Assembly (NCBI GenBank): GCA_004565275.1
Contig: SDOX01000018.1
Span: forward strand, 294,541-358,540
Direction of reading: 5' to 3'
DNA from: Nannochloropsis salina CCMP1776
Taxonomy: Eukaryota > Sar > Eustigmatophyceae > Eustigmatales > Monodopsidaceae
Length of the DNA stretch: 64,000 nt
Below the pieces are notes generated by a model. That model was given only the letters and a program-made list of their open reading frames with translations, made no database searches and was not told where the DNA came from. The translations under genes and the position numbers were made by a program. Below, piece by piece: positions 32,557 through 44,300 of the stretch; position 1 is the first letter of the stretch, and each line of letters begins with the position of its first letter.

Positions 32557-34159
32557 TCATGCAAAGAGATTGTCCAAAACGTCGTCAACTGTCACCGTCT
32601 GACTGGACTCATGCTCCGGTGTGAGCGTTGTGCTCGCAAGCGTGTGGCTCCAATCCCTATTTCCGCGCAGGCCACTCCCGTCCATGACCACCAGTTCGCT
32701 TCTGTAGCTCAGCGAGTTCACCAAAGCCATGAAAAAGGAGACGGCTGCGATGCCGCCCACCCAGACTCTCCAATCACGGCTCCAGGCAGGAAGTTGGAGC
32801 TGAGAGGCCGGAGACCCGCGGTTTCGGTTGCGACGGCCCATTCCGCCTTGCGCGTCGAACTCCCCTGAGAGGGAACCACGCCGCTTGGAACCGCGGGATC
32901 TCCCGGTCCCGGCGCCGGCCAAAGACGAAAAGGGTTGTTGCGACTTTTGCTGAGACATGGGCTGGACCGGAAAGCTGGGAAACGAAAATTGATTTTGACC
33001 GGAGTTCGCGCCGGCGTTCTTCATGTTGTTGCCACCCTGCTGGTTTGGGCCCCCTTGAGCACCCACCCCGGGATTGCCACTGCTGGCAGGATTGTTAGGA
33101 TTCATTGCTGCCCCGTTGCGAAGATTTTGTACTTGCACTTCCGTGAGACGCGTGGGTGCTTCTTGGATGGAGCGCTTCACCTCAGCCATCTGAAAAGCGT
33201 TGTGTAGAACACCACAGGCATGAAATTTGACACCCGCCCGACACGTACTCAAGTACCTCCGCACATTACCCTGACACAGAAGAACACCACAGGCATGAAA
33301 TTTGACACCCGCCCGACACGTACTCAAGTACCTCCGCACATTACCTTGACACAATTCCTTTTTCAATTACCCCCCGTCGCCATGCCCTCCCATCCCACTC
33401 ACCCACCTTCTCGGAAAGGTCCACTCGCCGAGGCCGTTTCGGGAAACTCCGACCCGGGATCTCGGCTATAACGCCTTTCTGGTTTCTTCTTTGTCCCGGA
33501 GCCACGCTTCTGATTTCCAGAGGCGCCTCTTCCTGATTTTGGGGGATGATGTACACCTTGGGGCCAGTGCTCATCATGTCCGGGGTCCCTCTCAGCGGGC
33601 TGCCGCTCATTCCCCCTCCTGCCCCGCCCGCACTCCCTGCGCCTCGGGCTGAGAAGCTCGGCGCCTTTTTTTTCATAGACTCCAGAAACCCGCCGCTCCC
33701 AACGCCACTACCCCCACCACCACTGCCACTGGATCCCAGAAAAAACGAAGCAGTAGGCGATCCCGATGAGGACGAGACTTTCACCTTGTCGTCCATGGGT
33801 GTGCCGCGGCGCAACGAGTCGATGATGCTTGGATCCATGTCCGCAATTTCCGCCGCGACGCGCACATCGTCCGTAGGTTCGCCTTCATTCATACCCATAA
33901 AGCGTTGGTAGTACAGGTCGTCTTTGTTGCCGCTCCCGGAGTTCTCTCCGCTTCCGCTGGCGGCCTGCATAACCAACTTCGCAGGTTGAGGAAAACAAGG
34001 CACCACACCGCGAGTCCGAAGACGAAATAATTGCGAACTCTCTCTTGAGTGACAAGTGAAGGGCTGCATTACAAAGGCCGGTGCACTGATGCTGGCGCTT
34101 GTGCCACTAAGGCACGTCATGATGGTTAAAACGACGGCTGATGCTTCAGCCCGTCCCAT
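32557..34159 (-). CDS. Unknown plastid-targeted protein with one C-terminal membrane helix
   Basis: I do not recognise the family. Two exons are inferred: 34159-33407 and 33189-32557, with a 217-nt intron (GTGGGT...TTCAG) in phase 0 joining RVDLSEK|MAEVKRSIQ, for 461 residues. Residues 1-25 form a signal peptide with a hydrophobic core (VVLTIMTCLSG). It is followed by ASISAPAFVM, a good match to the Ala/Phe cleavage motif of secondary-plastid presequences, so plastid import is likely. The mature part has an acidic helix (LYYQRFMGMNEGEPTDD), Gly/Ser-rich linkers, a basic segment (GRSFPKRPRR), an Asn/Gln-rich stretch and one membrane span (VWVGGIAAVSFFMALVN) near the C-terminus, then DDVLDNLF. 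Topology suggests a thylakoid or envelope anchor. The intron holds a 75-bp tandem duplication. Confidence 0.65.
33206..33355. repeat. 75-bp tandem duplication inside an intron
   Basis: Two direct copies (33206-33280 and 33281 to about 33355) are head to tail with a period of exactly 75. They differ by one clear substitution (ACCCTG versus ACCTTG near 33346) before the match ends. The array fills about two thirds of the 217-nt intron of the plastid-targeted gene. The near identity implies a recent duplication. Confidence 0.95.
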
Positions 34160-34690
34160 GGCTTACTGCCGTCGGCGCAAAAACAGCCAGATGGCGGCAA
34201 AAGGTATCAGATCGGCCTGCTCGTGCCTCTGAGGGTCGGAGCCGAACTCCTGTGCACTATGTCGTATAAGTACAAAATGTGTTGGAGATTCTGATTGCCA
34301 CGCTTTCGCCGCGTCGACATGGCAAAGATCGAGCGCCTTAGCAGTCAGAAAGATATGGGGGAAAATAGAGCTACAGAGCGCTTCCGCGTTCACCGACACG
34401 ACTTTATTCCGACTTCGAAGCGACAAACACGGGTGTGGGATGAAGCTGTCACGGGTCGTACATCCGATGAGGAGGGAGGCATGAGTCAGCAGAAAACGAG
34501 GCGGCGAGAGGGCTAAGGCCAGACCGTCTGACCCCATCGCCTTCTGGCGCCCGCCCTGGTGCCATTCCCGAGGGCTTGCGCGGCCCCGCTTCCATCGCTT
34601 CCGCTAACTTGCCCTTTTAACGCCCATTCCAAATTCAGGACTCTGTGCAGGACTCAGGCCAATTCTTTAGCGCGTTTGTGTGGGACTGAA
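34160..34690. promoter_or_regulatory. Divergent promoter region between the plastid-targeted unknown gene and FBPase
   Basis: These 531 bp lie between two start codons on opposite strands, both for predicted plastid proteins. The FBPase frame stays open upstream to a possible ATG at 34559, but those residues lack signal-peptide character. No defined regulatory motif is recognised. Confidence 0.4.
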
Positions 34691-35999
34691 ATGGGAGTTC
34701 GGGTTTTCTGTTGCCGCTTTACCTCCCCATTACCCCCCTCCTGGTTGATATTTTTGGTGCTCTTTCTGAGCATAAAATCTTATATAAGAACTGAAGCCTT
34801 TGTAAATACAAGCCCCATGTTACAACACATCTATCAAACCCAACCGCACTTGATGGCCGCGTCCTTTACGGCCTCCCCACACACAAGCGGGCAAACGCTT
34901 CTCTCCTTTCTCTTTGAGGAGCAGGCAGCCCATCCCATCTCAAGTGATGGCGATTTGCATTTAGTATTGTTAGCCATCAGCTCAGCAGTAAAAACTATAA
35001 GTCATGCGGTGCGGCGAGCAGGACTGGATAATTTGACGGGTTTTCACGTGAAGAAGCAAGGTGGAGAGGCCACCACAAATCAGGGGGGGGAAAGGCAAAA
35101 GAAATTAGACGTCTTGGCGAACGACATTCTAAAGGAGGCACTACACGGGTGTGGTCAAGTGGCGGGATTTGCTTCAGAGGAAGAAGATGGTATAATTTCT
35201 CTGCGGACTGGGGCTAAGTATCTGGTTGTGGTGGACCCTTTGGACGGCTCTTCCAACGTGGACGCTAGTATTCCCACTGGCACCATCTTCGGGGTGTATC
35301 GGAGCCTAGGGGATACGCCAGCGCAGCTTCAGGCGGGGGTATTGCAAGCTGGGAAAGAGCAAGTAGCTGCGGGGTACTGTTTGTTTTCAGCAGCCACCCT
35401 CCTAGTCATGAGTATGGGCTGCGGGACCGGCACCCATGTCTTCACGCTCGACCCGCACATCGGTGACTTCATTCTCACTCATCGCCGCATTCGAATACCA
35501 GAGCGCGGTTCGACGTATTCTTTGAATGAGGCCAGGCACCAGGATTGGCCACAAACACTCCAGCGCTACGTGACAAACATGAAGCTCGGCCAGAATCGAA
35601 CCCGCAAGCCGTACGCCTTGGTGTACGTGTGCTCTTTGGTCGCGGACGCGCACTGGCTTCTATTCCGAGGTGGGATGGCCTGCAATCCTCGCAGTCACTT
35701 ACGGCTGTGCTACGAGGGAAACCCCATGGGATTGGTGCGTTATTTCTCCCATGCAAGGTAACTTGAGTTTCTTCTCTATTTAACCTATCCCTTGTACTCC
35801 CACCGCTCCTATCACGCAGATAATAGAAGAAGCCGGGGGCCTAGCAAGTTGCGGGGATGGCGGTCGCATTTTAGAAATGTCGCCATCAGCCATCCATCAA
35901 CGCACCCCCATTTTCCTGGGTAGCCTTGACGATATATTGGAATTAGAGTCCTATGGGGACGTGACTCAAAATTATAATCCAGGCTACAGTGCTCTTTAA
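34691..35999 (+). CDS. FBP: Fructose-1,6-bisphosphatase, plastid-type presequence, no redox Cys loop
   Basis: Hydrolyses fructose-1,6-bisphosphate to fructose-6-phosphate (Calvin cycle or gluconeogenesis). Exons 34691-35734 and 35820-35999 are separated by an 85-nt intron (GTGCGT...CGCAG). The join YEGNPMGL|IIEEAGGLASCGDGGRIL is canonical. Length is 407 residues. Metal and substrate motifs are intact: FASEEEDG, VDPLDGSSNVDASIPTGTIFG, and IHQRTPIFLGSLDDILELE. The N-terminus has a hydrophobic core (SWLIFLVLFLSI) followed by RTEAFVNTSP, a signal-plus-Phe presequence for secondary plastids, so I chose ATG 34691. An upstream in-frame ATG at 34559 would bury this signal. After GTIFGVY the sequence runs straight to AAGYCLFSA, without the Cys-containing insertion that lets thioredoxin activate plant chloroplast FBPase. 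It resembles the redox-independent plastid form. Confidence 0.92.
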
Positions 36000-36776
36000 A
36001 GACCAAATAACAGCGCAAAGGAGAAGAAGGGAAAGGTATCTCGTTCGTTTCCATACTTACCATCTTAATTGCGAAAACGGCTAGGTGTAAATAAAAAAGT
36101 GTTATAATTTCATGCTGCTCGGTTTGTATTTCAAATGCTTTTGTCCCAGAAAAAAGCAAGAGCACATTGGTTGAAAATGTTTTTCAGAGTATATTTGTGC
36201 GTATGCTTAACCATCTTTGCGAGGGAGGACGGGGCCCTAGGGGAACCTCCTGGTCCGCCCCTGCGACTCGGCCGAACGAGGAGGATCGGATCGCTGCGCA
36301 CAGCTTGCACTCCTTGGGACCTCTTTTCCCACAAAAGCATCACAACATGTCCTATCAAATCCCGAACCAAGTAACAACATATGTATATCGAAAATTCGTG
36401 TTTTATTTGAATTTTGACATCAATGAAATTCATGGGGGAAAGATGATGGGACACAATGTAAAGGTGGATTTGGCCCCTCATCTCGTTTGTGCGCGCGACA
36501 TTTAACATCGTGTTTTGCATTAAAAGCAGGATACAGGATATAAGATCTATCAGGCTGAACTTTAAACAGAGCGACAAGCGTCGATGGTTTCTCCTGCTTC
36601 GAATGGAGGAAGTGGAGGTGGCCTTCCTCCTTCGCTCCCGAGACCCACCTCGGCCGGCAACTTGAGACGAGGAGGTAAATGCAACTTTGGAAGAACGAGG
36701 CACGCTTATATCGGATCTTCGTGATTTGGATGAGCTAAGTTGCGGGATCATAAAACTCTGTGACATCTTTCACGAT
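36000..36776. other. Intergenic or 5' region of the bZIP gene
   Basis: This is the 3' flank of FBPase and the upstream region of the bZIP gene. A 211-codon minus frame at 36131-36766 is antisense to the bZIP start, has a mixed basic and hydrophobic composition with no domain, and is not accepted. The bZIP frame is open without an ATG back to at least 36687, so a further 5' exon could lie here. Confidence 0.45.
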
Positions 36777-38312
36777 ATGGTTAGGCTCTTGTATGCAGAA
36801 AATCTGACATGCAAACCTCACTTAATCACAGTTTCTTCCAATCCAGATGTTCTCCCCCATCAACAAACGAGCCAACAACAGCAACAAGCGCAATCCATGA
36901 CTGCTCCTCATTATCAAGTTTTAAGCCCCACCACTGATCTTTCGCAAGGAATGGAGCAAGCAACTATATGCTCTCGGGGAAACATACTTCAGCAAAATTC
37001 CATGCCTCCAGGCACCTTGTCCGTTCCCCATTCGAAAAGCTTGCGCCACAATGACGACGATGATCAAGATAGTCAACAAGTAAAAGGAAACATGCATCAG
37101 CATGGACAAATTAATTCGTTGCCGCAAGCCTTTGAGAAAAAGCTTCGACGGCTGGAGAAAAACCGTGAGTCAGCACGCGAGTGTCGCAGGCGGAAGAAGG
37201 AGCATGTCGTGGAGCTGCAGAAGCAGGTGGCGCACCTAGAAGCTGAGAATTTGAAACTCAAGTTACAGCTGAAGGTGGGAGAAGAGTCTCAAGCGCAAGA
37301 GAGGCAAGAGAAAGCCCGCATTACGAAGAAGCTGGATGAAATGGTACGTCTTTCTGGAGAATTGCACGTTCCACTTTCCGGGAGGGAATCTTTCGGTCAT
37401 GAATGGGACGTCTTACTTGCTCTTTTACAACTACGGGGAAAATTTTCTACACATACCGGTGTCTTTGGGTAGGTTAAAACGGGTGCGAGCGAATCAGACA
37501 TCTGGCAAACCATTGACATGTTCAAGGAGAGATATTCGGATTACGGCAGCGACCGTCGCTCCGCGATCGAATTTCATACGAATCAACTCGAGAAGGTCCG
37601 TGCTATTATAGCAGGAAAACCGTGACCTAAAACTATTTATTTTCATAAATACTCTTATTGTTTTTGTAAATCGGGTATAAACTGATTCTTACTCCCGACC
37701 CATCCACGCACTTTTTCGCAGCTCCTACTTCCTACCAAGCTCACCAAGGTGTGCATGTGGATGCTTCTCAACATGAAAGGGACCGACATTGTCGGTGGAC
37801 TTAACGTGACCGAGTCAAAAGGCCTGGTGGGCTCTCTGTGCAACGTAGAAGACGCTGCTTCTGAACCGGCGCGACAGTTGTGGGCTGTCTTATCGGAGGA
37901 GCTGCACGTAACGAGGGAGCAGCAAGCCGCTCTTCTTCAGCGCCGAGATAATATCGTGGCTATGGACGCAGATATAGGTGTCACATCAGCCATGCTTCGA
38001 GAGCTGCGGGCTTTGATCGAGGACAAGAACTCCAGCCTGGACCAGGAGCTGCTGGAGGTCCAGAAGATACTGTCCCCTACCCAGACGGCTAAGTTCATTC
38101 TCTGGATAACACGCAACCCGGCCTGTATGCACATGCTCAACCAGCTCTGGCGCGCTGTTTACGAGCGTTCTGGAGGCGGAGAAGGAACGGGAGACAGAAG
38201 TGGGACGCGGGAAGGCAGCGGGGAGGCGGATGGGCATCTGGCTCTTGGGCAACAAGCCCCCTCGGCAAACCTGGAGGAGCCCTACCAAAACGATAGGGCC
38301 GTATCAACATGA
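36777..38312 (+). CDS. bZIP transcription factor with conserved C-terminal helical region
   Basis: DNA-binding regulator. Three exons are inferred: 36777-37343, 37473-37595 and 37722-38312, in phase 0 throughout (introns GTACGT...GGGTAG and GTCCGT...TCGCAG), for 426 residues. The basic region is NRESARECRRRKKEHV (the N-x7-R core N..SARECR), followed by a leucine zipper with heptads VELQKQVAHLEAENLKLKLQ. The N-terminus is Gln/Ser/His-rich. After the zipper, a helical region begins DMFKERYSDYGSDRRSAIEF and continues to LSPTQTAKFILWITRN and MLNQLW. This region recurs in stramenopile bZIP proteins as far as I recall, and is not an aureochrome LOV domain. ATG 36777 is the first in frame, but the reading frame is open upstream, so a missing 5' exon is possible. 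The gene sits between FBPase and aldolase. Confidence 0.82.
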
Positions 38313-39225
38313 GAGGTGCAATACATTCAAACTAGAGGAGATTACTTTCCTAACCATGCCCTAGAAAGATAGCGGCCTGAAAGCAGCTTGTAGCCGCCCT
38401 TCTACGAGGGGTTTCAGAGTCTGAGGGACTCCACAGCACTGTACTATTTCACCCATCCAACTCCTCTCCTGCGCGCGCCACGAAAGATGTACTTTGTCTC
38501 GGCCTTCACACAGTACAGCACCTGCTTCCCTTCACTATTGCCAAACTCCCTTTTTGTCAATTGGCCCATCACACACGGCTCGCTACGAAGAACACGGTCT
38601 GCGCGACGAATAAAGCTGTGGCCGTCCCCTCATTCTGGTCCTGAAAGAATCCTGAAGGCACGGTTCGCTTCACTCCATTCCTATTCATAAATTAATGAAA
38701 CTATAGCAGCAGACGTAACAGTCAGAGTGTCATTCCTTTACTCATTGCTTCTTGATATGTTTCATTCTTCTCCTCGCTATGACAAGTAGGATTCGGAAAA
38801 GTCAGGACCAGTGGGTGCCTGACACATTAAACTAAGACACATCACCTCATCAACAAAAAAGAAGTAGTTATTTCTTCCCCTGAGGCCCACGAATAAATCA
38901 AAGCGCATGAGCTTCGTCTCGGTGACGAGATCAGTCCACCTTTCCCACAAGGCGCTGCGCCCTCTTGCGCAAGCTGCGGCCCCACGGAGCCTCTCGTCCG
39001 TCTCAATACTCCTTCCTATTCATCCCGAAAATCTCTCGAACTTGAAGTGATAGCAGCAAATGAACTCTCACTCGTAATCAACCAAATTCTCCATCGACCA
39101 TAAAGTGATAGCAGGACATCCAATTTCCTTCGTGACCGCTTGAATTTCCATGGACTCCGGACTCGGCAGCCATCCCTCCCTCCAGACCTCATCCAGCATC
39201 CAGTTTTGTACGTGGATGCGAAAGC
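38313..39225. other. Convergent intergenic region, no gene seen
   Basis: This holds the 3' UTRs of the bZIP gene (+) and aldolase (-). No open frame with domain features. Confidence 0.5.
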
Positions 39226-40667
39226 TTAATACGAGTAGTTTGCCACAAAAGTGGACTCCTTTGCAGCTGCACCCCCGGCCCCCCCGCCATACACACCTGT
39301 GGCCGCCTCAGAGTTGGCCTTGGCGCGCACCATGAGTGTCTCCTGGGCCGCGGGGATATTCTCGTCCTTGCCCCCCCAGGCCTTCAGGCAGGATTGTTGC
39401 AACGCGCGACCATACGAGAAAGTCAGCGCCCACGGCTTCTTGCCCGGGACCTTGTTGAGCGCGTCCAGGGCCAGGGAGGCGTTTTCCTCCGAGAGCCCGC
39501 CCGAGAGGAACGTGATACCGGGGACCGCCACAGGTACAGTGTGCTGCAAGACACGCACGGTCGCCACCCCGATCTCAGCCGGAGATGCCTGGACTGCGGC
39601 TGCTTCGCCAGAGCGCACCATATTAGGTTTGAGGAGGGTACCCTCCAGCAAAACGTGATGGTCCGAGAGCGCCTTGTAGGTGGCGGCCAGGACTTTCTCG
39701 GTGATGGCGGCTGAGTGTTCAATGGAGTGCGTACCATCCATCAGCACCTCGGGCTCCACGATAGGAACCAGGCCACTTTGCTGGCAGAGCTGCGCGTAGC
39801 GGGCCAGGGCTTGGGCGTTTTGGTCAATGGCTAACTGGGAAGGAGTGGCGCCCGAGCTGTCGTTGATGTTCAGCACCCCGCGCCACTTGGCGAAGCGGGC
39901 GCCTGCCTTGTAGTACGCAGCGCAGCGTTTCGCTAGGTCATCAATGCCTTGCGTAACAGTCTCTCCGTCTGTGCCGGGAAGGGGTACCACGCCCTTGTCG
40001 ACCTTAATGCCGGGGATGATGTTGTTCGCAGCCAGAATGTCCACGAAAGGTGTCCCGTCATCCGCCTTCTGATACAGGGTCTCTTCGAAGAGAATTACTC
40101 CACTGATATATTTGTTGAGGCCTGTAAATGGTTTTAGATAAGGAGCTGAATATTCTCTTGCAATATTCAAATCAAGCAAGTGCAACGCGGCAAAAAAAGT
40201 CCCGTCCCAGCTTTTCCGTACTTCGCACAACCACGAGACATTACTTACCCTTTGTGGTAAACAAGAGCTGACGGTACTTGCGCCGGTTTTCCTCAATATT
40301 TTCAACATTAATGGGAGCAAAACGCTTGCCGATGGTGCCGGTAGACTCGTCGGCAGCAAGAATTCCTGCAGAAGGCAAGCGGAGATGCGGGTGAGGGATT
40401 TAGCTATTTTATTAAAAAATAATCCAGAGTGAGGGGCATGGATCCTTTCCACGACAACTGTGATAAGTTAAGCACGCATTCTTTCCACAATGTGCATTGA
40501 GTGTAAATCACAAGAAACTGCTCGGGTGACCACCTTGTTACAATTGCTAGAAGAACAAAGAGGGTATCTTTGACAATCGGGTGAGAGGTTGGATACCTCT
40601 ACTGACCTTTGCCTGTTGCAACGATGGCGTTGGCGTTCGCGATCAGCTCGGCGGCGTAAGAAGTCAT
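39226..40667 (-). CDS. FBA: Fructose-bisphosphate aldolase, class I, cytosolic type
   Basis: Schiff-base aldolase cleaving fructose-1,6-bisphosphate into dihydroxyacetone phosphate and glyceraldehyde-3-phosphate. Three exons are inferred: 40667-40607, 40365-40249 and 40121-39226, with split Gly codons at both joins and introns GTCAGT...CTGCAG and GTAAGT...TTACAG, for 357 residues. The spliced N-terminus is [20 protein letters not shown], then [20 protein letters not shown] and [15 protein letters not shown]. Active-site Lys lies in [13 protein letters not shown], and other blocks are [10 protein letters not shown] and [11 protein letters not shown]. The C-terminus ends NYSY with the conserved terminal Tyr. 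There is no presequence, so a cytosolic location is likely. It lies 3.2 kb from the plastid-type FBPase end. The long open frame continuing to 40452 runs through intron 2 and exon 2 in a wrong frame. Confidence 0.94.
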
Positions 40668-41352
40668 TGTTTCAAAGCGTGAAAGTTGTGAAGCCTAAAA
40701 GAATGTGCGGACAAATATTCGTAGTGTGAGCCAGCAGGCGGGGCTTTTCGCGCATCATGTCCCTTCCTACACAGGCGCGAGCGAGGCATCAATTGCCAAG
40801 TCAACACCTGCAGCGCAAACAGCGTATGCATAATGCGCGTGGTCCCAGTCGAAAAGATCTGGCCGACAAAAGATGCACGGGGAGCGTCCAATGGCCACAT
40901 TGGCCCGGGGAAAAAGAGGCACACGATTCTGAGGGTTCGCTTCTTTCAACGCCTCACCCGCCCGGCCGCCTCGTATAAGATGCGTGGTCTTTGCAAAGCA
41001 CCACACGTCCGGTTCGTTTCCCAACCGTCACTCAGAAACTATTCAAATATGACCTGTCAGCCATTCATAGGCGTCCAGCATAATTTTTAAGGACAAGAAT
41101 GGTGGAGACAGGTTGGATTCGGTGGAAGCTTTGTTTCGATCCGTCTATCGTCTGATACGAGGCAGGTCTCGCATCTTTTGGGGGCTCACAAACCATCGAT
41201 GACAGAATAAGAGGTCAGGGAATGGAAAAAATAATGCCAGAGGGAGTCATCAAACCGCGTACGGCGATTCTGAGTTTCTTTACAACATCTTTGACGTTTT
41301 CCACTAGTGCGAATGTCGCTTACATCACTGCGTCGTCACGAGGTTACTTTTC
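40668..41352. other. Intergenic, no gene seen
   Basis: This is the aldolase promoter side and the 3' flank of Nup133. Open frames of 64-86 codons lack features. Confidence 0.5.
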
Positions 41353-44300
41353 TCAAAATTCCCGCCACAAAGTGTTCCGCGTTCGGTCAAGTGCTGTCAA
41401 GAGTGCCGAATATTGAGGTTTGTGCTTTGTGGTAGCCAGGACTCCACGCACTACTACCGCAAGTACATCTTCAGTGGGCGTTGATAGTCGCTCTGAAAGG
41501 TGACGTCTGTCTTCTTTCCTTCTCGGAGACTCGAAGTACCTGCGAATCACTGTGGCGTAAGCCGTTTCCTCGACCTTACGCCCCGGGTCGACCGTACCGC
41601 AATTGCACCAAACCAAGTTCCAGTCGTCATCCCGCCGAATCAAAGCCTCCCACAGGGCCTCCACGAGTTGTCTGACCACCGGCCGTGGGACCTCTTGGCG
41701 ACGACCCCCGTAGTGCTCGATTAGGTCCATTGCTCGCAACGAGAACTCAACTGCTTTTTCTTTAGAAGTCCCTCTCAACGGTACCAGCTGAATCAGTGCC
41801 TCAATCGTTTGGCTTGGGCCGATTGCAACGCCCTCTTGAAGACTTTTCATAGCACCTTTGGCATCTTGTTTCCCATCTCGGATGAGTCTCACGAGCCAAG
41901 ACTGTGCTTGCAACAATTCTTGTTCTTCCTGCAAAGCCCATCGCGCTTCCAGATTGGTCTCCTCACTTTGGCAATGGTTTCGCGCAGTCTCGTCGCTGAG
42001 AATGCCTATGTCCACCCACAGCCTCTTTAAGTCGAGCGTTTTCTCCTCATCTGCCAGCCCCAGCAAATCCTGAGCGCCATTGCTGAGCAGAGAGAAATGA
42101 GAAAGTGCTGTGAGTGACAGAAGCTCAGAATACGACAATATTACCGCTTGTATAGATAAAACATAACACAACTAAACTCCCAATCGCAGCCATACTATTT
42201 GTGAATGCGTGGTTTTAAAAAAAAATTGAATTGGCAACAGCGACTTCCACTACGACAACTTACTCAAAAGCTTGAACATGGGTGTGATGAATCCACGACA
42301 GACGAGCAGCCGCCAACTGATCAGGCCTGCTCATGAAAATCTTCTCGATCTCAGCCCTTGCCATGGATGACGTTGCTCCGTACTCCAGCACGTCCTCGAG
42401 ATGGGCGCACTCTAGCAGCCAGTTCAAAACGTGCGCTGCCACCTCTTGATGCCGCGCCATGTCCTCGACCAGTGGCGCCCAGTCTCGATACTGATACTCA
42501 AGCTCTCCCAGGACCTCCCAGGCCGCAAATCGCCGGGCCATGTCTATCGCTTCTCGAGCCAAGCCATACTCGGCCACACACGTGACAGCGAGGCGTTTCT
42601 TCTTACGCGTCTCTTCCCCTGCGGCCTTCCACCTCCCACTCAAGGTGCCAAGCTCCAGCCATCGTACACCCAACAGGCGGGCCTCCTCGCCGATGGCAGC
42701 ACGCTGTGTCGGGATGAGCTTCGTCGTTTCCCGCTTGAGATCTTGCAATTGACCTACCTCGCACTCCATCACCTGCAGAGTCGGCGGCTCTGTCAGCCAT
42801 CCACCTTTCCCCCCCGTGTGCGGCAGCAGGCCGTACTCTTTGCGGAGCCTTGCCCGCCGGTTGATGGCAGCCTCCAGTGCTCGCCGAACAACCACGGTCA
42901 CGGCCACGCTCGCCTCCACTTGCTCTTTTTGAGGTACCGGTTGCGCGGTCCGTCTGACAAACTCCTTGCGCGCCGCCTGCAGGGACGCTAACTTCCCGAC
43001 CACTTGGCTGGGGTTGGCAAGGAAGATGTCCAGCGGAGGAAGTCCCGCGGCCTCCAAGCGAGCCCTCACATGGGGCCCCAAGTCTTCTCCCCACCGGGGC
43101 ATGGCATGCTCTCTAAGTAGCTTCCTTAGAGCCATAGGCATGTCGCGTCCTTTCCTTTCTCCTTGATGCCCTCCACCGGGCAGCAAGGCTTCGCAGATCT
43201 GCTCGCAGGCAGCCACATGCTCAGCGCCCTCAAGGAGGGCCTCGGCCTGCGCCTCGGTGAGCTTGGTCCACAAGCCCGTTTCCGTCACGAAGCGGAGCCA
43301 CCGCTCGGCGACTGCCAGCTTGCGTCGCAGCGATTGCTGAATCAAAAGGTGGAAAGTCTCGCCCTCTGTGACATCTTGTGAGCCCGTATGTTGCGGTGGG
43401 AGGGGCCCCTGCCCTGCCCAGTACGGCGCTGTGTCGGGCTCGAGATCAACGTCTTGCCGAATGGCGCACAGGAGTCCCGCGCCCAGATCAGAATCTCCAT
43501 CCGGCAAATCGAACAGGCCCTCCGCTTCTAATATCGATTGAGCCGCGGCCGGTCGCGCATCCAAATGGAGGCGAAAGGCGCTCTGAAGCTTTTCCGCGAG
43601 CTCTCGTCCGCGCGACCCGTGCCCGCCATCCCGTGCCCAGGCCGCACCTTGCTTGGCATTCGGGCCTCGGGCATGTCGGAGGTACCGCACACGCATGACG
43701 CAATTTGGTTCCATCAGCAGAATCAATCCATCCGTGCGAAGATACATCCCCGTACCCAATACCCTTCCTGTTGTCAGGCCCTCCCCGATCACTCCTCGCG
43801 GCACGGCCATGGAGCGAATCTGGAGGCTGTCGGGTTCCAAGGACTGGCTACCATCGTCCAGGCGGAAGTTCACGATCGAGATGAAGCCCTCTTGATGAGA
43901 ATCGAAGGCGTGTATGACATAAGCCAGCAGGTCCGTGCGCGTATTCCCACGACTGGATACTAGTTGCGTCTGCAACAAAGCATCAAGCGAGGAGCTGCCC
44001 CCCGTTGGCGCGGCCAGTTCTAATACCAGGGGTATCACTCGGACACTGCTCGTGGAGCGCTGCTCTCGGAAGTCCAAGAGAAAGAGCGACAGATGCGCCT
44101 CACCCTCCACCGCGCCCACGGCCGCCGCCAGCAGCACGACCCGTGGCGCTAGCCACGTGGCCCGCACCAAGGTCACTGAATCATTAGAGCACATGCTTCG
44201 CAGCTGCTCCAGAAGCTTCAACTGTAGAAGAATCGCCTATTTGATAGGTAATGAGGATTTTAAGAGTAGTGGAAGTCTCAAAGGCACAAGACGTGGCCCA

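Noticed and set aside
35580-35605. tRNA B-box-like sequence (GGTTCGATTC on the minus strand).
   Set aside because: Lies inside FBPase coding sequence; no A box or cloverleaf stems around it.
36131-36766. 211-codon minus-strand frame upstream of the bZIP gene.
   Set aside because: Overlaps the bZIP 5' end, has erratic composition, and shows no domain or targeting feature.
40122-40452. N-terminal extension of the long open aldolase frame up to 40452.
   Set aside because: It runs through intron 2 and reads exon 2 in the wrong frame. The spliced model gives the conserved [15 protein letters not shown] start.
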